Source: an uncultured Muribaculaceae bacterium (lineage in GTDB: Bacteria > Bacteroidota > Bacteroidia > Bacteroidales > Muribaculaceae). Taken from it: a stretch of DNA of 12,901 nt. Below, piece by piece: positions 1 to 7,698 of the stretch. Every line of letters begins with the position of its first letter. Within the stretch, counting starts at the first letter, position 1. The DNA lies in assembly GCA_910579105.1 (NCBI GenBank), contig CAJTRT010000063.1, forward strand, positions 1 through 12,901. The letters are read 5' to 3'. The position numbers and the translations under genes are program-made. Below the pieces are notes generated by a model. The model worked only from the letters and a program-made list of their open reading frames with translations, had not been told where the DNA came from and made no database searches.

Positions 1-27
1 AGCGTTCGAGCCATGCCTTTTTGCCAT
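1..27 (-). CDS. Start of a leftward gene, partial, unknown product
   Basis: Reading leftward from a candidate ATG at 27-25 gives nine open codons, MAKRHGSNA, before the window ends. This is too short to identify. The case for a gene is mainly the well-formed leftward promoter at 140-110, which would give a leader of about 76 nt, and an AT-rich leader before the ATG, as expected in Bacteroidota. A second in-frame ATG at 14-12 does not share this frame, so it is an alternative start for a different reading (MART). The real start cannot be settled from this window. Confidence 0.3.
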
Positions 28-71
28 CTTCAAGTTTTATCGGACAGCAATATTAAAAAATCGAGGTTTTG

Positions 72-103
72 TTTGCCAGTCAGCCGTGGAGGTGTTATCT
101 TTG
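72..103 (+). promoter_or_regulatory. Bacteroidota-type promoter for the phosphohexomutase gene
   Basis: A TTTG at 72-75 (-33 element) is followed by a 20-nt spacer and TATCTTTG at 96-103, an exact match to the TAnnTTTG -7 element of the Bacteroidota primary sigma factor. Transcription would start near 110, giving a leader of roughly 46 nt to the ATG at 157. There is no Shine-Dalgarno sequence; the leader just before the ATG is AT-rich. Confidence 0.65.
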
Positions 104-109
104 TGAGAA

Positions 110-140
110 CAAACCTACATCATCGTAGAACTTCATCAAA
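110..140 (-). promoter_or_regulatory. Opposing Bacteroidota-type promoter reading left
   Basis: On the minus strand a TTTG (140-137) is followed by a 19-nt spacer and TAGGTTTG (117-110), again an exact TAnnTTTG match. The start would be near 103. Its -7 element lies only 6 bp from the -7 element of the rightward promoter, so the two cannot be occupied by RNA polymerase together. It would drive the partial gene at the left edge. Confidence 0.5.
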
Positions 141-156
141 CACCTTATAAGACTAT

Positions 157-1908
157 ATGGAAAACAAGGAAGAACTGCTGAAAACAGTCAAGGAGCGCGC
201 CATGGGCTGGCTTACCGCCGACTACGACGAGGCCACCCGCGCCGAGGTCAAACAGATGCTCGAGGCAGAGGATCCGACCCCCCTCATCGAGGCTTTCTAC
301 CGCGACCTCGAATTCGGAACAGGCGGCCTGCGCGGCATAATGGGCGCGGGCACTAACCGCATGAACATATACACCGTGGGTGCCGCCACCCAGGGCCTGG
401 CCAACTACCTCAAAGAGGCTTTCCCCGACATGCCTCAGATTTCCGTCGCCGTGGGCCACGACGTGCGCAACAACTCCCGCAAGTTCGCCGAAATCGTCGC
501 CAACATTTTCTCCGCCAACGGCATAAAGGTATACTTGTTTGACAGCTTCCGCCCCACGCCGGAGCTTTCCTTCGCGATCCGTCACTTCGGATGCCAGAGC
601 GGCGTGAACATCACCGCCTCACACAACCCCAAGGAATACAACGGATACAAGGCATACTGGGCCGACGGCGCGCAGATTATCGCCCCGCACGACGTTAACA
701 TCATCGACCACGTCAACCGCATCAAGAACGTCGGCGAGATCAAGTTCAAGGGAAATCCCGAACTGATCCAGATCGTCGGCCCCGATGTCGACAAGGCTTT
801 CCTTGACGCTATCAAGGAGCTTTCGCTCAGCCCCGACGTGATCGCGCGCCACGCCGACCTCAAGATTGTCTACACCCCCATCCACGGAACCGGCGTGAAG
901 CTCGTCCCCGAATCTCTCAAAAACTACGGCTTCACGAACATAATCCACGTCCCCGAGCAGGATATCCCCGACGGCAACTTCCCGACCGTCGATTCCCCCA
1001 ACCCCGAGAACGCTTCCGCCATGGCCATGGCCGTGGCCAAGGCAAAGGAGGTCGACGCCGACCTCGTGGTCGCATCCGACCCCGATGCCGACCGAATCGG
1101 ATGCGTCGTCCGCGACACCGACGGCCAGTACGTCCTCGTCAACGGCAACCAGATCTGCCTCATCCTCCTCAACTACCTGATGACCCGCAACGCCGAGCTG
1201 GGACGCCTCACCGGCAAGGAGTACATCGTAAAGACCATCGTCACCACCGAGACCATCAAGTCCGTGGCCGATGCCAACAACATACGCATGTACGACTGCT
1301 ACACCGGCTTCAAGTGGATCGCCTCCGTGATCCGCGACCTCGAGGGCACTGCCCGCTACCTCGGCGGCGGCGAGGAGAGCTACGGATTCCTCGCCGAGAC
1401 CTTTGCCCGCGACAAGGACTCCGTCTCAGCCATATCCCTCATGGCCGAGTGCCTCGCCTGGGCAAAGGACAAGGGCATGAGCTTCATGGAGATGCTCCAG
1501 GATATCTACGTCAAGTATGGCTTCTCCCATGAGACAGGTGTTTCTGTCGTTCGTCCCGGAAAGACCGGCGCCGAGGAAATCCAGGCCATGATGAAGAATT
1601 TCCGCGCCAACCCGCCCAAGCAGCTCGCCGGAAGCCCCGTGGTAATCGTCAAGGACTACGCCGACCTCAACATGACCGACCTCCGCACCGGAAAGGTCAC
1701 CAAAATGGACTTCCCCACGACCTCCAACGTCCTCCAATACTTCACCGAGGACGGCTCCAAGATCTCCGTACGCCCCTCCGGCACCGAGCCCAAGATCAAA
1801 TTCTATATGGAGGTACACGGCAAGATGGCCACCGCTGCCGATTACCATGCCGCCGACGAGGCCGCCAAGGCCAAGATCGAGCTCCTCAAAAAGGACCTCG
1901 GCATCTGA
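157..1908 (+). CDS. Phospho-sugar mutase (alpha-D-phosphohexomutase family)
   Basis: A 583-residue cytoplasmic enzyme of the alpha-D-phosphohexomutase superfamily, which interconverts hexose 1- and 6-phosphates (glucose and/or mannose) through a phosphoserine. All four active-site signatures are visible: the phosphoserine loop TASHNP (153-158, catalytic Ser155), the magnesium loop DPDADR (308-313), the sugar-binding loop GEESYG (405-410) and the phosphate-binding loop RPSGTEPK (539-546). The early motif GTGGLRG (54-60) is also typical. Length fits the long PGM/PMM subfamily of about 580 residues, not the shorter ManB or GlmM types. The ATG at 157 follows a good promoter and no SD. The gene appears monocistronic, ending in a strong hairpin at 1938-1972. 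Whether glucose or mannose phosphate is the main substrate cannot be told from sequence. No key residue is missing. Confidence 0.97.
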   Translation: MENKEELLKTVKERAMGWLTADYDEATRAEVKQMLEAEDPTPLIEAFYRDLEFGTGGLRGIMGAGTNRMNIYTVGAATQGLANYLKEAFPDMPQISVAVGHDVRNNSRKFAEIVANIFSANGIKVYLFDSFRPTPELSFAIRHFGCQSGVNITASHNPKEYNGYKAYWADGAQIIAPHDVNIIDHVNRIKNVGEIKFKGNPELIQIVGPDVDKAFLDAIKELSLSPDVIARHADLKIVYTPIHGTGVKLVPESLKNYGFTNIIHVPEQDIPDGNFPTVDSPNPENASAMAMAVAKAKEVDADLVVASDPDADRIGCVVRDTDGQYVLVNGNQICLILLNYLMTRNAELGRLTGKEYIVKTIVTTETIKSVADANNIRMYDCYTGFKWIASVIRDLEGTARYLGGGEESYGFLAETFARDKDSVSAISLMAECLAWAKDKGMSFMEMLQDIYVKYGFSHETGVSVVRPGKTGAEEIQAMMKNFRANPPKQLAGSPVVIVKDYADLNMTDLRTGKVTKMDFPTTSNVLQYFTEDGSKISVRPSGTEPKIKFYMEVHGKMATAADYHAADEAAKAKIELLKKDLGI

Positions 1909-1937
1909 TTCCCGCCCACATACTCCCCCCGATAACG

Positions 1938-1972
1938 AACCCCGCGGAAACCATGGTGGTTTCCGCGGGGTT
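1938..1972 (+). terminator. Strong hairpin terminator after the phosphohexomutase gene
   Basis: Perfect 16-bp inverted repeat: 1938-1953 pairs with 1957-1972 around a 3-nt TGG loop; the core is AACCCCGCGGAAACC. It begins 29 nt after the stop codon. The + strand continues with CTGTTCTCTTTCCC, which is U-rich but not a clean U run. The stem core recurs in the terminator of the convergent gene at 2395-2431. Confidence 0.85.
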
Positions 1973-2205
1973 CTGTTCTCTTTCCCTTCCCCGCCTCCCT
2001 TTTCTTTCCATCCGCCCTTTCTTTTTCCTCTCATACCCCTCCTTTATTTCATCCCGTATTTCATCCTCCTCTCCATTTTCCTTCCATCCTCCTTCCCTTT
2101 TCTCCCATCTGCCTCCTTTATTTCCTCTCGCCCTCCCTCTTTTTTCTTCCTCTTTCTCATCCCCTATCATTCTTTCTCGTCCCTTCTCTCTTCTTTTTCC
2201 CTGAA
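1973..2205 (+). other. Polypyrimidine tract in convergent intergenic region 1
   Basis: Across 1973-2202 I count only 21 purines in 230 nt, 7 of them G, so the + strand is about 91 percent C/T. It lies between the phosphohexomutase terminator and the first G-rich repeat; shorter C/T stretches continue at 2237-2284 and 2318-2339. I see no coding signature: open frames through it encode only Ser/Pro/Phe/Leu runs, or Lys/Arg/Glu/Gly runs on the other strand. RNA read from the + strand here would be unstructured, C-rich and G-poor, the composition that Rho prefers. No gene is supported anywhere in 1909-2451. Confidence 0.8.
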
Positions 2206-2236
2206 TGTCGGGTGGAGCGAGCCGTAGGCGAGCGGC
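2206..2236 (+). repeat. G-rich interspersed repeat, copy 1 (tandem G.A hairpin)
   Basis: Matches the copy at 10449-10479 at 28 of 31 positions. The core GCGAGCCGTAGGCGAGC (2217-2233) folds as GC-GA-GCC, loop GTA, GGC-GA-GC. Five Watson-Crick pairs enclose tandem G2219.A2231 and A2220.G2230 mismatches. A competing stem AGCCG/CGGCT (2220-2224 with 2233-2237) is possible. Confidence 0.7.
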
Positions 2237-2284
2237 TTCCTTTCCTTTCCTCTTCCTCCTTTTTCTCTCGCCCATCCTTTTATC

Positions 2285-2309
2285 GTGCGCGAGGCGGAAG
2301 CCGAGCGAG
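2285..2309 (+). repeat. G-rich interspersed repeat, copy 2 (tandem G.A hairpin, GGAA loop)
   Basis: Identical to the copy at 10643-10667 at 21 of 25 positions. It folds at 2288-2307 as CGC-GA-GGC, GGAA tetraloop, GCC-GA-GCG, with tandem mismatches G2291.A2304 and A2292.G2303. The GGAA loop is of the GNRA type. In the other copy the two mismatches are replaced by C-G pairs. Confidence 0.65.
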
Positions 2310-2342
2310 TAGCCGCCATTCCTCTCCCGGCTCCTCACCGTG

Positions 2343-2359
2343 CTGAGGCGAAGCCGAAG
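2343..2359 (+). repeat. G-rich interspersed repeat, copy 3 (tandem G.A hairpin, GAA loop)
   Basis: Reads CTGAGGCGAAGCCGAAG and folds as CT-GA-GGC, loop GAA, GCC-GA-AG, with tandem mismatches G2345.A2357 and A2346.G2356. The centre contains GCGAAGC (2348-2354), known as an exceptionally stable DNA mini-hairpin. The outer pairs (C-G, T-A) differ from the other copies, yet pairing is kept. Confidence 0.55.
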
Positions 2360-2394
2360 TTGAAGTCTCCATTTCCTCTCTTCCGGCCAATAGA

Positions 2395-2431
2395 AAACCC
2401 CGCGGAATCGAAGCTCGTTCCCGCGGGGTTT
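2395..2431 (-). terminator. Hairpin terminator for the large secreted protein gene
   Basis: Located 21 nt past the stop codon of the minus-strand gene ending at 2452. An 11-bp stem (2395-2405 with 2421-2431) extends inward after one bulged base (2420) through A-T pairs and a small CGA/TCG top. Minus-strand RNA would end the stem in UUUU. The stem shares the 12-nt core AACCCCGCGGAA with the phosphohexomutase terminator at 1938. Confidence 0.75.
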
Positions 2432-2451
2432 GTCGCGTATTTTGGAGGCTG

Positions 2452-5400
2452 TTATCTCACAACAACCTTTTCAATCATCTTTCCGGCTTTCACCAGATAT
2501 ATGCCCGGAGCGACCGTCACCTTGGCGTCGCCTTTGCCTGAGTATACCGCCTTGCCGTCAACCGAGTGGATTGCCGCGGGGGCGTTCCCCAGGCCGCTGA
2601 GTATGATATGGCCGTCGGCGGCGTGGATTTCCGCATTGAGCGTGATCTCGTCAAGCCCCGAGTTGAGCGATGCCTCGTTGGAGGCTCCGGATTCCCCTTT
2701 GCCGTCGTATACGGCGGTAACCACATACTTATGGTCGGCTGTGCCCTCGGTGTCGAGGTACGCGGTTTCCGTCAGGGTCGACAGGTTCAGTTTCTCCCCG
2801 TCGCGGTAAACATTGTAACCGGCCAGGGTGAGGTTCAGCGTCGATGCCGTGGGGGTGAAGGTGATGTCGTCGATCATCAGCATGAACGAGCCCGAGCTGC
2901 TCGACCTGATCGCGAAGCGCTTGGCTCCCGCCGGTAAGGTGATTGACAGCAGCGCCCATTCCGAGGGAACCTTTGTCAGCTCGCAAAGGGGCTGGAAGCT
3001 CTTCGTGTCGAGCGAGCCGGTCGAGTAGAGCACCTGGATGTATTCGGGATAGCTGCCGGAGAAGCTCTTGGCGAAGAACGAGATGCTCTGCTCCTTCCCG
3101 TCGAGTTCGGGCGAGATTGCCCAGTCGTCGGTCTGGCCGTCGTCGAACCGGAAGAGTGCCGCGAGGTACTTGCTGCCGGAGTGCGCGGCATACGACTGGT
3201 CGAACCTCTCATACGACGCGTCACACACGAAGAACGAGCCTTTCGTGCTTCCGGGAAGAAGCCCTGGCACGGGAATCGGGGTGTCGTCAAGTTCGTTGAA
3301 GCCTCCCAGTGCCGCTCCGTCGACATCGACGAAGGTCCACCCTTCGAGCTCCCGGACGAACGGGTCCGCGTCCTCAAGGTCCTCCGTCACCTCGTCTGCC
3401 ACTGCTTTCCCGAGGTCGGGCGCCTGCCAGCTGAGGCGCGTGCCGCCGCCTTCGGCTGCCACCGTCAGCTGCTCGGGCGCGGGCAGGAGAGATGCCTTGG
3501 GTGTCACTTCCGCGAAGCCGGAGGTGTTGTTGGACGGCACCTCGTCGGCCGCGTGGTTGACAACCGCGTAATACTCCACCGGCTCCTTGGCCAGGGCGTG
3601 CATCTGGCAGGCGAACTCAACCGTGGTTTTCTGGCCTGCCGCGAGGGGGGTCCCGCTCTTGCTGTCGGCCTTGATTCCGTTGGCGAACAGGTCTACCGTG
3701 TATCCGTCGGCGCTTTTCGTGCCCTCGTTGGCGATGGTTACAGCCACGGTGTAGCCCGTGCCGGTCTTCGCTGTCTCAGGCGCGGTGATATTGGTGATCG
3801 CCAGGTCGTTGTCGGCCAGCGAACCGATCTCGATATTGTCAAGCAGAATGACCGGATAGTTCTTTATCGTGCAGAGGAACTGTACCTGGATGGTCTTGCC
3901 CGCGTATGCTCCCAGCGGGACGGATACCTTCCCCCATTCGTCGGCTCCGCACGCCTCGTTGACCTTGACCGTCCTCAGCGTCGTGTAGGAGGCGGCTCCC
4001 GCTTCCCTGACCTGGATGGCGATCTCGTTCACGTTGTTGGAGTTCACGTTGAAGGTATGGAAGCTCAGCCCGGGGTTCTGCATCCCGGCCAGCGACACCT
4101 TGCCGCTGAACAGGGCGCCCTGGTCGTCGGGCGTGTCGCCTCCCATGCCCATGAAGCCGTTGTCGCCGTCCTGCGCCGCGATGCCGCTCGCGTCATCATA
4201 GAGCGCGAACTTGGCGTTCTTGATGGAGCGCATGCCCCACAGGGTCGTGGGTCGGGCGTTAGGGAACGATTCCCGCAAGCCCTTGAACGCCGGCCCGACA
4301 GGGATGAGGTCAGTCAGCGCTCCCTCGCCGATGCCGCCCTCGGTCACGGCGAACACGGCGTACTGAACCATGTCCTGCGCGCCCTCGGCGGCCTGGAACG
4401 TATGCGAGGTGCCGGTCAGCCCCTCGAACTTGGGTGTCCATTCGCGGCCGTTGTGCTCGGCGATCGTGTAGGTTATCTTGGAGGCGGGTATGGCGTTACC
4501 CTTGTGGTCGGTGCTCACTTCCGCCCATCCCACGGTCACTTCTCCCTCCTTGGCGGTCTCCGCTATTGTCGCCGAGGCCGGTTTGGCAGGCTTGTCGGTC
4601 CCCACGAATACTGTCGTCGAGGCGGGCATTCCCTGTCCGAACAGGTTGAAGCAGTATACGGTGTAGGTGTAGCTCCCCGCCTTGGTGATCTTGTCGTCGG
4701 TGAAATCGTAGTCGGTGTTCGGCTCGGCGGAGCTGTACAGCTTGCAAAGCTCGCCGTCGCGCCAGATCTCCATTTTCTTGAACGACTGCCAGATCGCTCC
4801 TCCCGCTATGGTGGTCGACGGGGTCTTGAAGCTGATGGTCGCCTTGTAGGCTCCCGACGGATCCGCTACGGCTTTGAGGTTTGTCACCGCCGCGGGGGCG
4901 CCGGCGTCGAGGCCGCTCTCGACTTTCACGTTGTCGAGGTTCAGCATGTAGGAGTCCGCGGGCGATACGCAGTGGAAGCCGATGAAGTATGATCCGCTGC
5001 TTTCCGGCGTGATGGTCGCCGTTATTGTCAGCGGCTCATCTATCGAGGCCCGCACGTCGGTGGGAGCCACAATCAGAGTCTCCATCGCGGCGGCGGTCGG
5101 CGAGCCTCCCATCTTCACCTCGATGCGCTCGGCCGTGGTCGGGTCGTCGCAGAAAACGTCGAAGCTCATGCGGTACACGCGCCCGGCCTCCATGCGGATC
5201 GCCGGTGTGATCGCCCAGTCGTCCATCGCCTGCGACTGGTTGAACGATATGCGAAGGTTCTGCATCGTGCTCCACATCCACATGCGGCGGTCCTGGTTCA
5301 CGTCGAGAATCGTCCACCCGTCCATGCAGCTCTCTTCGTCGAATGTCTCGCTGTAAGGCGGCGTTATGTCGCCAAGCACTACGCGGTTGGAGTTGGCCGG

Positions 5401-7005
5401 TTCAGAGCTGTTGCCGGCATACTTCGCCGTCACGCTGTAATAATAGGTGGTGAACGTGTCGGGGACGGCTACCGCCTCGCTGTATGCCGTCGTGGTCTGG
5501 TCGGTGGAGACGGTCGCCCCGTCGGGATAACGCGTGACTGTATAGGTCACCTGCGACGGATCTATATAGCCGCCGTCAACAGTCGCGTCGACCTCGCTCC
5601 ACGTCAGCAGCATGGTGCCGTTGCGGTAGCTCAGGGTGACCTCCGGCGCTTCCGGAACCCCGTTGCCAACAAAGAGGGTGGTCCTTGCCTCCGGGCTTTT
5701 GCCGGCCGCGTTGCTCACGGTCGCGCGTATCTCGTACGTCCCCGCGCTTTCCAGGGTCACGTCGGCCTCGACGCTCCCACCGAACGAGGTCGTTCCCTCG
5801 GCCTTCTTGGTGCCGTTGGCTGTGATTTCATATGTCAGCGTGCCGCTGGCCGGTGTCCCGTCATACAGTGTCGAGGGAGCGGTGAAGCTGACCTTTCCCG
5901 AGAGTGAGCCTTTGGCGAAATCGGCTGCGAGGTCGGTCACCTTCGCAGGCGCGCCTTCCGCGGCCGCGGGGGTGGGGGCATAAAGCCCTACTACCTCTTC
6001 CGAGTGCTCGAAGGATTTAAGCACAGTCGCCTCCCCGGTCTCCATGTTAACCTCGGTGAGCAGCCCTGTCCCGTCGGCCGGGCAGACAGTCCAGAACATG
6101 CGGCCGCTCTGCTTGTCGATGGTGGCTGATGTCGGGTATTCGGGCATCTGCCCGGTCTCGCCCACGGGGGTCACCGCGCCTGTCGCCTTGTTTATCTTGT
6201 TGAGGGTCGACCCCACGCATACCCAGTAGTTGTTCTGCACCACGTTGGTCTTGCTTATGCCGTAGAGCTGTCCCTCGGCGTCGAACGCGATCGCGTTCCA
6301 GTTGCCGTTAAGCCCTGCGATCTCGGTGGAGGTGACCGTCGCGTCGGTGAAGTTCATCTTCGACAGCTGGTAGCCGGTCAGGTCACTGTTGTAGGTGATC
6401 GCGTATATGTCGCCGCTCACGGGGTCTATGTCCATGTCTACCGGCACTATCGACCAGTCGATATTCCCCTCCTGGTAGTTCTTGAACAATAGCTCTTCCC
6501 CTGTCTCAAGGTCGTAGATGGTGTAGCGGGGATAGTCGATGTCGAACTCGACCATCGTTATGCGGCTGACCGAATAAACCCGGCCGTCTGCCACCACGCT
6601 GCTCCCGTAAGGGCCGTCTACCAGCATCTCGAATCCGCTTCCCGCCGTGGTGGGCAGCGCGTAAAGCCCCGGTTTGGCGTTGTAGCCCCAGTTGTCGGCG
6701 TAGACCACCACGCCGTTGAGCTGCGGCAGGTTGCCGTCCGTGCCTGATAAACTCGCGGGAAAGGCCATGCGGGCGCTCCCGAGCGCCGCGGTCAGGCCTT
6801 TTGCCCCCTTGCTGCCGAGTGTCCGCGTTTTGACCGGGCAGAATCCTCTGGTACCATCCGCGGGCTGTTCGGCAAGCGCCGCGCGGCTGATCGCCTTGTG
6901 ATGGCCGGCGCCGTGTTTCAGCACGGCGAGCGGGGCCGCCGCGACTGTCAGCGCCGTTGCGGCTGCGACTGCCATCGCTGAAAGAATGTTGAGCGTTCTC
7001 TTCAT
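2452..7005 (-). CDS. Large secreted adhesin-like protein with FN3, cleaved-adhesin/choice-of-anchor J-like, CARDB-like and C-terminal sorting-like domains
   Basis: A 1517-residue exported protein. The start is ATG at 7005: it gives a classical signal peptide (MKRTLNILS, then an Ala-rich core to about residue 24), whereas an ATG at 7047 would add 14 poorly fitting residues. Domains by eye: a propeller-like region with repeated D/G strand motifs (97-345); FN3-like modules (353-448, 451-545, 703-803, 804-904); three cleaved-adhesin or choice-of-anchor J-like modules (548-697, 909-1062, 1209-1385); a CARDB-like module (1066-1168); an FN3-like fold apparently split at 1174-1198 and 1386-1446; and a C-terminal beta segment (1451-1517) with VDGK and APGIYLVKAG ending in VVVR, resembling type A T9SS sorting domains. 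No catalytic motif is visible, so a binding or surface role is inferred. A TAnnTTTG promoter precedes it and a hairpin follows. The gene stands alone. Confidence 0.88.
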   Translation of the reverse strand: MKRTLNILSAMAVAAATALTVAAAPLAVLKHGAGHHKAISRAALAEQPADGTRGFCPVKTRTLGSKGAKGLTAALGSARMAFPASLSGTDGNLPQLNGVVVYADNWGYNAKPGLYALPTTAGSGFEMLVDGPYGSSVVADGRVYSVSRITMVEFDIDYPRYTIYDLETGEELLFKNYQEGNIDWSIVPVDMDIDPVSGDIYAITYNSDLTGYQLSKMNFTDATVTSTEIAGLNGNWNAIAFDAEGQLYGISKTNVVQNNYWVCVGSTLNKINKATGAVTPVGETGQMPEYPTSATIDKQSGRMFWTVCPADGTGLLTEVNMETGEATVLKSFEHSEEVVGLYAPTPAAAEGAPAKVTDLAADFAKGSLSGKVSFTAPSTLYDGTPASGTLTYEITANGTKKAEGTTSFGGSVEADVTLESAGTYEIRATVSNAAGKSPEARTTLFVGNGVPEAPEVTLSYRNGTMLLTWSEVDATVDGGYIDPSQVTYTVTRYPDGATVSTDQTTTAYSEAVAVPDTFTTYYYSVTAKYAGNSSEPANSNRVVLGDITPPYSETFDEESCMDGWTILDVNQDRRMWMWSTMQNLRISFNQSQAMDDWAITPAIRMEAGRVYRMSFDVFCDDPTTAERIEVKMGGSPTAAAMETLIVAPTDVRASIDEPLTITATITPESSGSYFIGFHCVSPADSYMLNLDNVKVESGLDAGAPAAVTNLKAVADPSGAYKATISFKTPSTTIAGGAIWQSFKKMEIWRDGELCKLYSSAEPNTDYDFTDDKITKAGSYTYTVYCFNLFGQGMPASTTVFVGTDKPAKPASATIAETAKEGEVTVGWAEVSTDHKGNAIPASKITYTIAEHNGREWTPKFEGLTGTSHTFQAAEGAQDMVQYAVFAVTEGGIGEGALTDLIPVGPAFKGLRESFPNARPTTLWGMRSIKNAKFALYDDASGIAAQDGDNGFMGMGGDTPDDQGALFSGKVSLAGMQNPGLSFHTFNVNSNNVNEIAIQVREAGAASYTTLRTVKVNEACGADEWGKVSVPLGAYAGKTIQVQFLCTIKNYPVILLDNIEIGSLADNDLAITNITAPETAKTGTGYTVAVTIANEGTKSADGYTVDLFANGIKADSKSGTPLAAGQKTTVEFACQMHALAKEPVEYYAVVNHAADEVPSNNTSGFAEVTPKASLLPAPEQLTVAAEGGGTRLSWQAPDLGKAVADEVTEDLEDADPFVRELEGWTFVDVDGAALGGFNELDDTPIPVPGLLPGSTKGSFFVCDASYERFDQSYAAHSGSKYLAALFRFDDGQTDDWAISPELDGKEQSISFFAKSFSGSYPEYIQVLYSTGSLDTKSFQPLCELTKVPSEWALLSITLPAGAKRFAIRSSSSGSFMLMIDDITFTPTASTLNLTLAGYNVYRDGEKLNLSTLTETAYLDTEGTADHKYVVTAVYDGKGESGASNEASLNSGLDEITLNAEIHAADGHIILSGLGNAPAAIHSVDGKAVYSGKGDAKVTVAPGIYLVKAGKMIEKVVVR

Positions 7006-7078
7006 TGCTGTTGGAATTATTGAAAGTATGGTTATAGCTTGTGGCAAAATGACTGGCTCTTCGTATGCTGTCTGGCCA

Positions 7079-7108
7079 CAAAGATAAGCAAAATTCCGAT
7101 AATTCCAA
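7079..7108 (-). promoter_or_regulatory. Bacteroidota-type promoter for the large secreted protein
   Basis: On the minus strand TATCTTTG (7086-7079) matches TAnnTTTG exactly and is the same 8-mer as the -7 element before the phosphohexomutase gene. A TTG (7108-7106) lies 19 nt upstream as a partial -33 element. Transcription would start near 7072, leaving a leader of about 67 nt. The region is AT-rich compared with its flanks. Confidence 0.55.
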
Positions 7109-7164
7109 CTCCTGTCGGTCGTTTTTGGCTAATTTATTTCAATTTGCTCGGTGGGCGTTCCAAA

Positions 7165-7199
7165 CCCCCTGCTTGTAGGGGCGCATTGTTCGTGCGTCC
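7165..7199. repeat. Small overlapping hairpins in the 7006-7219 intergenic region
   Basis: Two alternative hairpins overlap. CCCCT (7166-7170) pairs with AGGGG (7177-7181), and GGGCGCA (7179-7185) pairs with TGCGTCC (7193-7199) with one G.T wobble. On the minus strand this lies about 20 nt past the stop of the CYTH gene and the first stem is followed by TTTGG, so it may act as a weak terminator. The look of the sequence also suggests a short dispersed intergenic repeat. I cannot show copy number from one window. Confidence 0.35.
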
Positions 7200-7219
7200 G
7201 CATAACTTATTATACCGTC

Positions 7220-7672
7220 TCATAGGTTCGAGTTATAGTACCGCGGATTCCCCGTTACGTTCTCCCCGGCGAACGGCGGGATGGCTTCCGCTGCGAGCGC
7301 CATGCCGGGGTGGGGGAGTTCCACCTCGGCGACAGTCAGTCCGGCGAGCCGCCCGTGAAACTCGTCCACCTCCCACGTAAGCCCTCCGTAAGGCACTATC
7401 CAGCGTGTTTTCTCTATCTTCCCGTCGTCGCAGACCCGTGCGAGCATCTCCCGTGCGTCTGCCGCTGGAATCTGATATTCCCATTCGTCGCGCGTGGCGC
7501 CCTCGTTTGGTCCCTTTACCGTCAGAAACCCTTCGTTGCCGCGTAGCCGCACCCTGACGGTTCCTTCCTTCTTCCGGGAGATGTACCCCTGCTCGATGCG
7601 CGAGCTCCCCGTGGCCATCGGCTTGAAGCTCTCATCCCTCACAAGGAATTTGTATTCTGTTTCTTTTGACAT
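7220..7672 (-). CDS. CYTH-domain protein (tripolyphosphatase-like)
   Basis: A 150-residue cytoplasmic protein made of a single CYTH/triphosphate tunnel metalloenzyme domain. The N-terminal ExExK signature is ETEYK (Glu4, Glu6, Lys8), which in the family binds metal and triphosphate. Alternating basic and acidic strands follow: RVRLRG, LTVKG, EWEYQIP, the Trp-rich strand RWIVPYGGLTWEVDEF, VAEVEL, and the typical ending VTGNPRYYNSNL. This small size matches bacterial single-domain members that hydrolyse inorganic tripolyphosphate; class IV adenylate cyclase is an alternative but less typical. The ATG at 7672 places ExExK at residues 4-8, as usual. There is no SD. It is divergent from the DUF5686 gene across about 74 AT-rich bases. 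The neighbours do not point to a specific pathway. Confidence 0.93.
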   Translation of the reverse strand: MSKETEYKFLVRDESFKPMATGSSRIEQGYISRKKEGTVRVRLRGNEGFLTVKGPNEGATRDEWEYQIPAADAREMLARVCDDGKIEKTRWIVPYGGLTWEVDEFHGRLAGLTVAEVELPHPGMALAAEAIPPFAGENVTGNPRYYNSNL

Positions 7673-7698
7673 ATTTAATATTGTGTTAACTAAACTAA

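Noticed and set aside
1847..2338. Open frames on both strands through the first pyrimidine tract.
   Set aside because: Translations are low-complexity Ser/Pro/Phe/Leu or Lys/Arg/Glu/Gly runs created by C/T composition. They overlap a terminator and repeats and show no start context.
2206..2359. The G-rich repeats considered as a CRISPR array.
   Set aside because: Copies differ in sequence, spacers are C/T tracts of unequal length, and there are no cas genes or regular period.
3181..4992. A 603-codon open frame on the + strand inside the large secreted protein gene.
   Set aside because: It is exactly antisense to a well-supported gene with signal peptide and domains. The translation is rich in Arg, Gly and Val with no domain pattern, as expected from the opposite strand of GC-rich codons.
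7006..7047. Upstream ATG at 7047 for the large secreted protein.
   Set aside because: It would place 14 extra residues before a textbook Met-Lys-Arg signal peptide that starts cleanly at 7005.
7039..7380. A 113-codon + strand frame over the gap before the CYTH gene.
   Set aside because: It covers the promoter of the large secreted protein and runs antisense to the CYTH gene; the translation shows no domain pattern.
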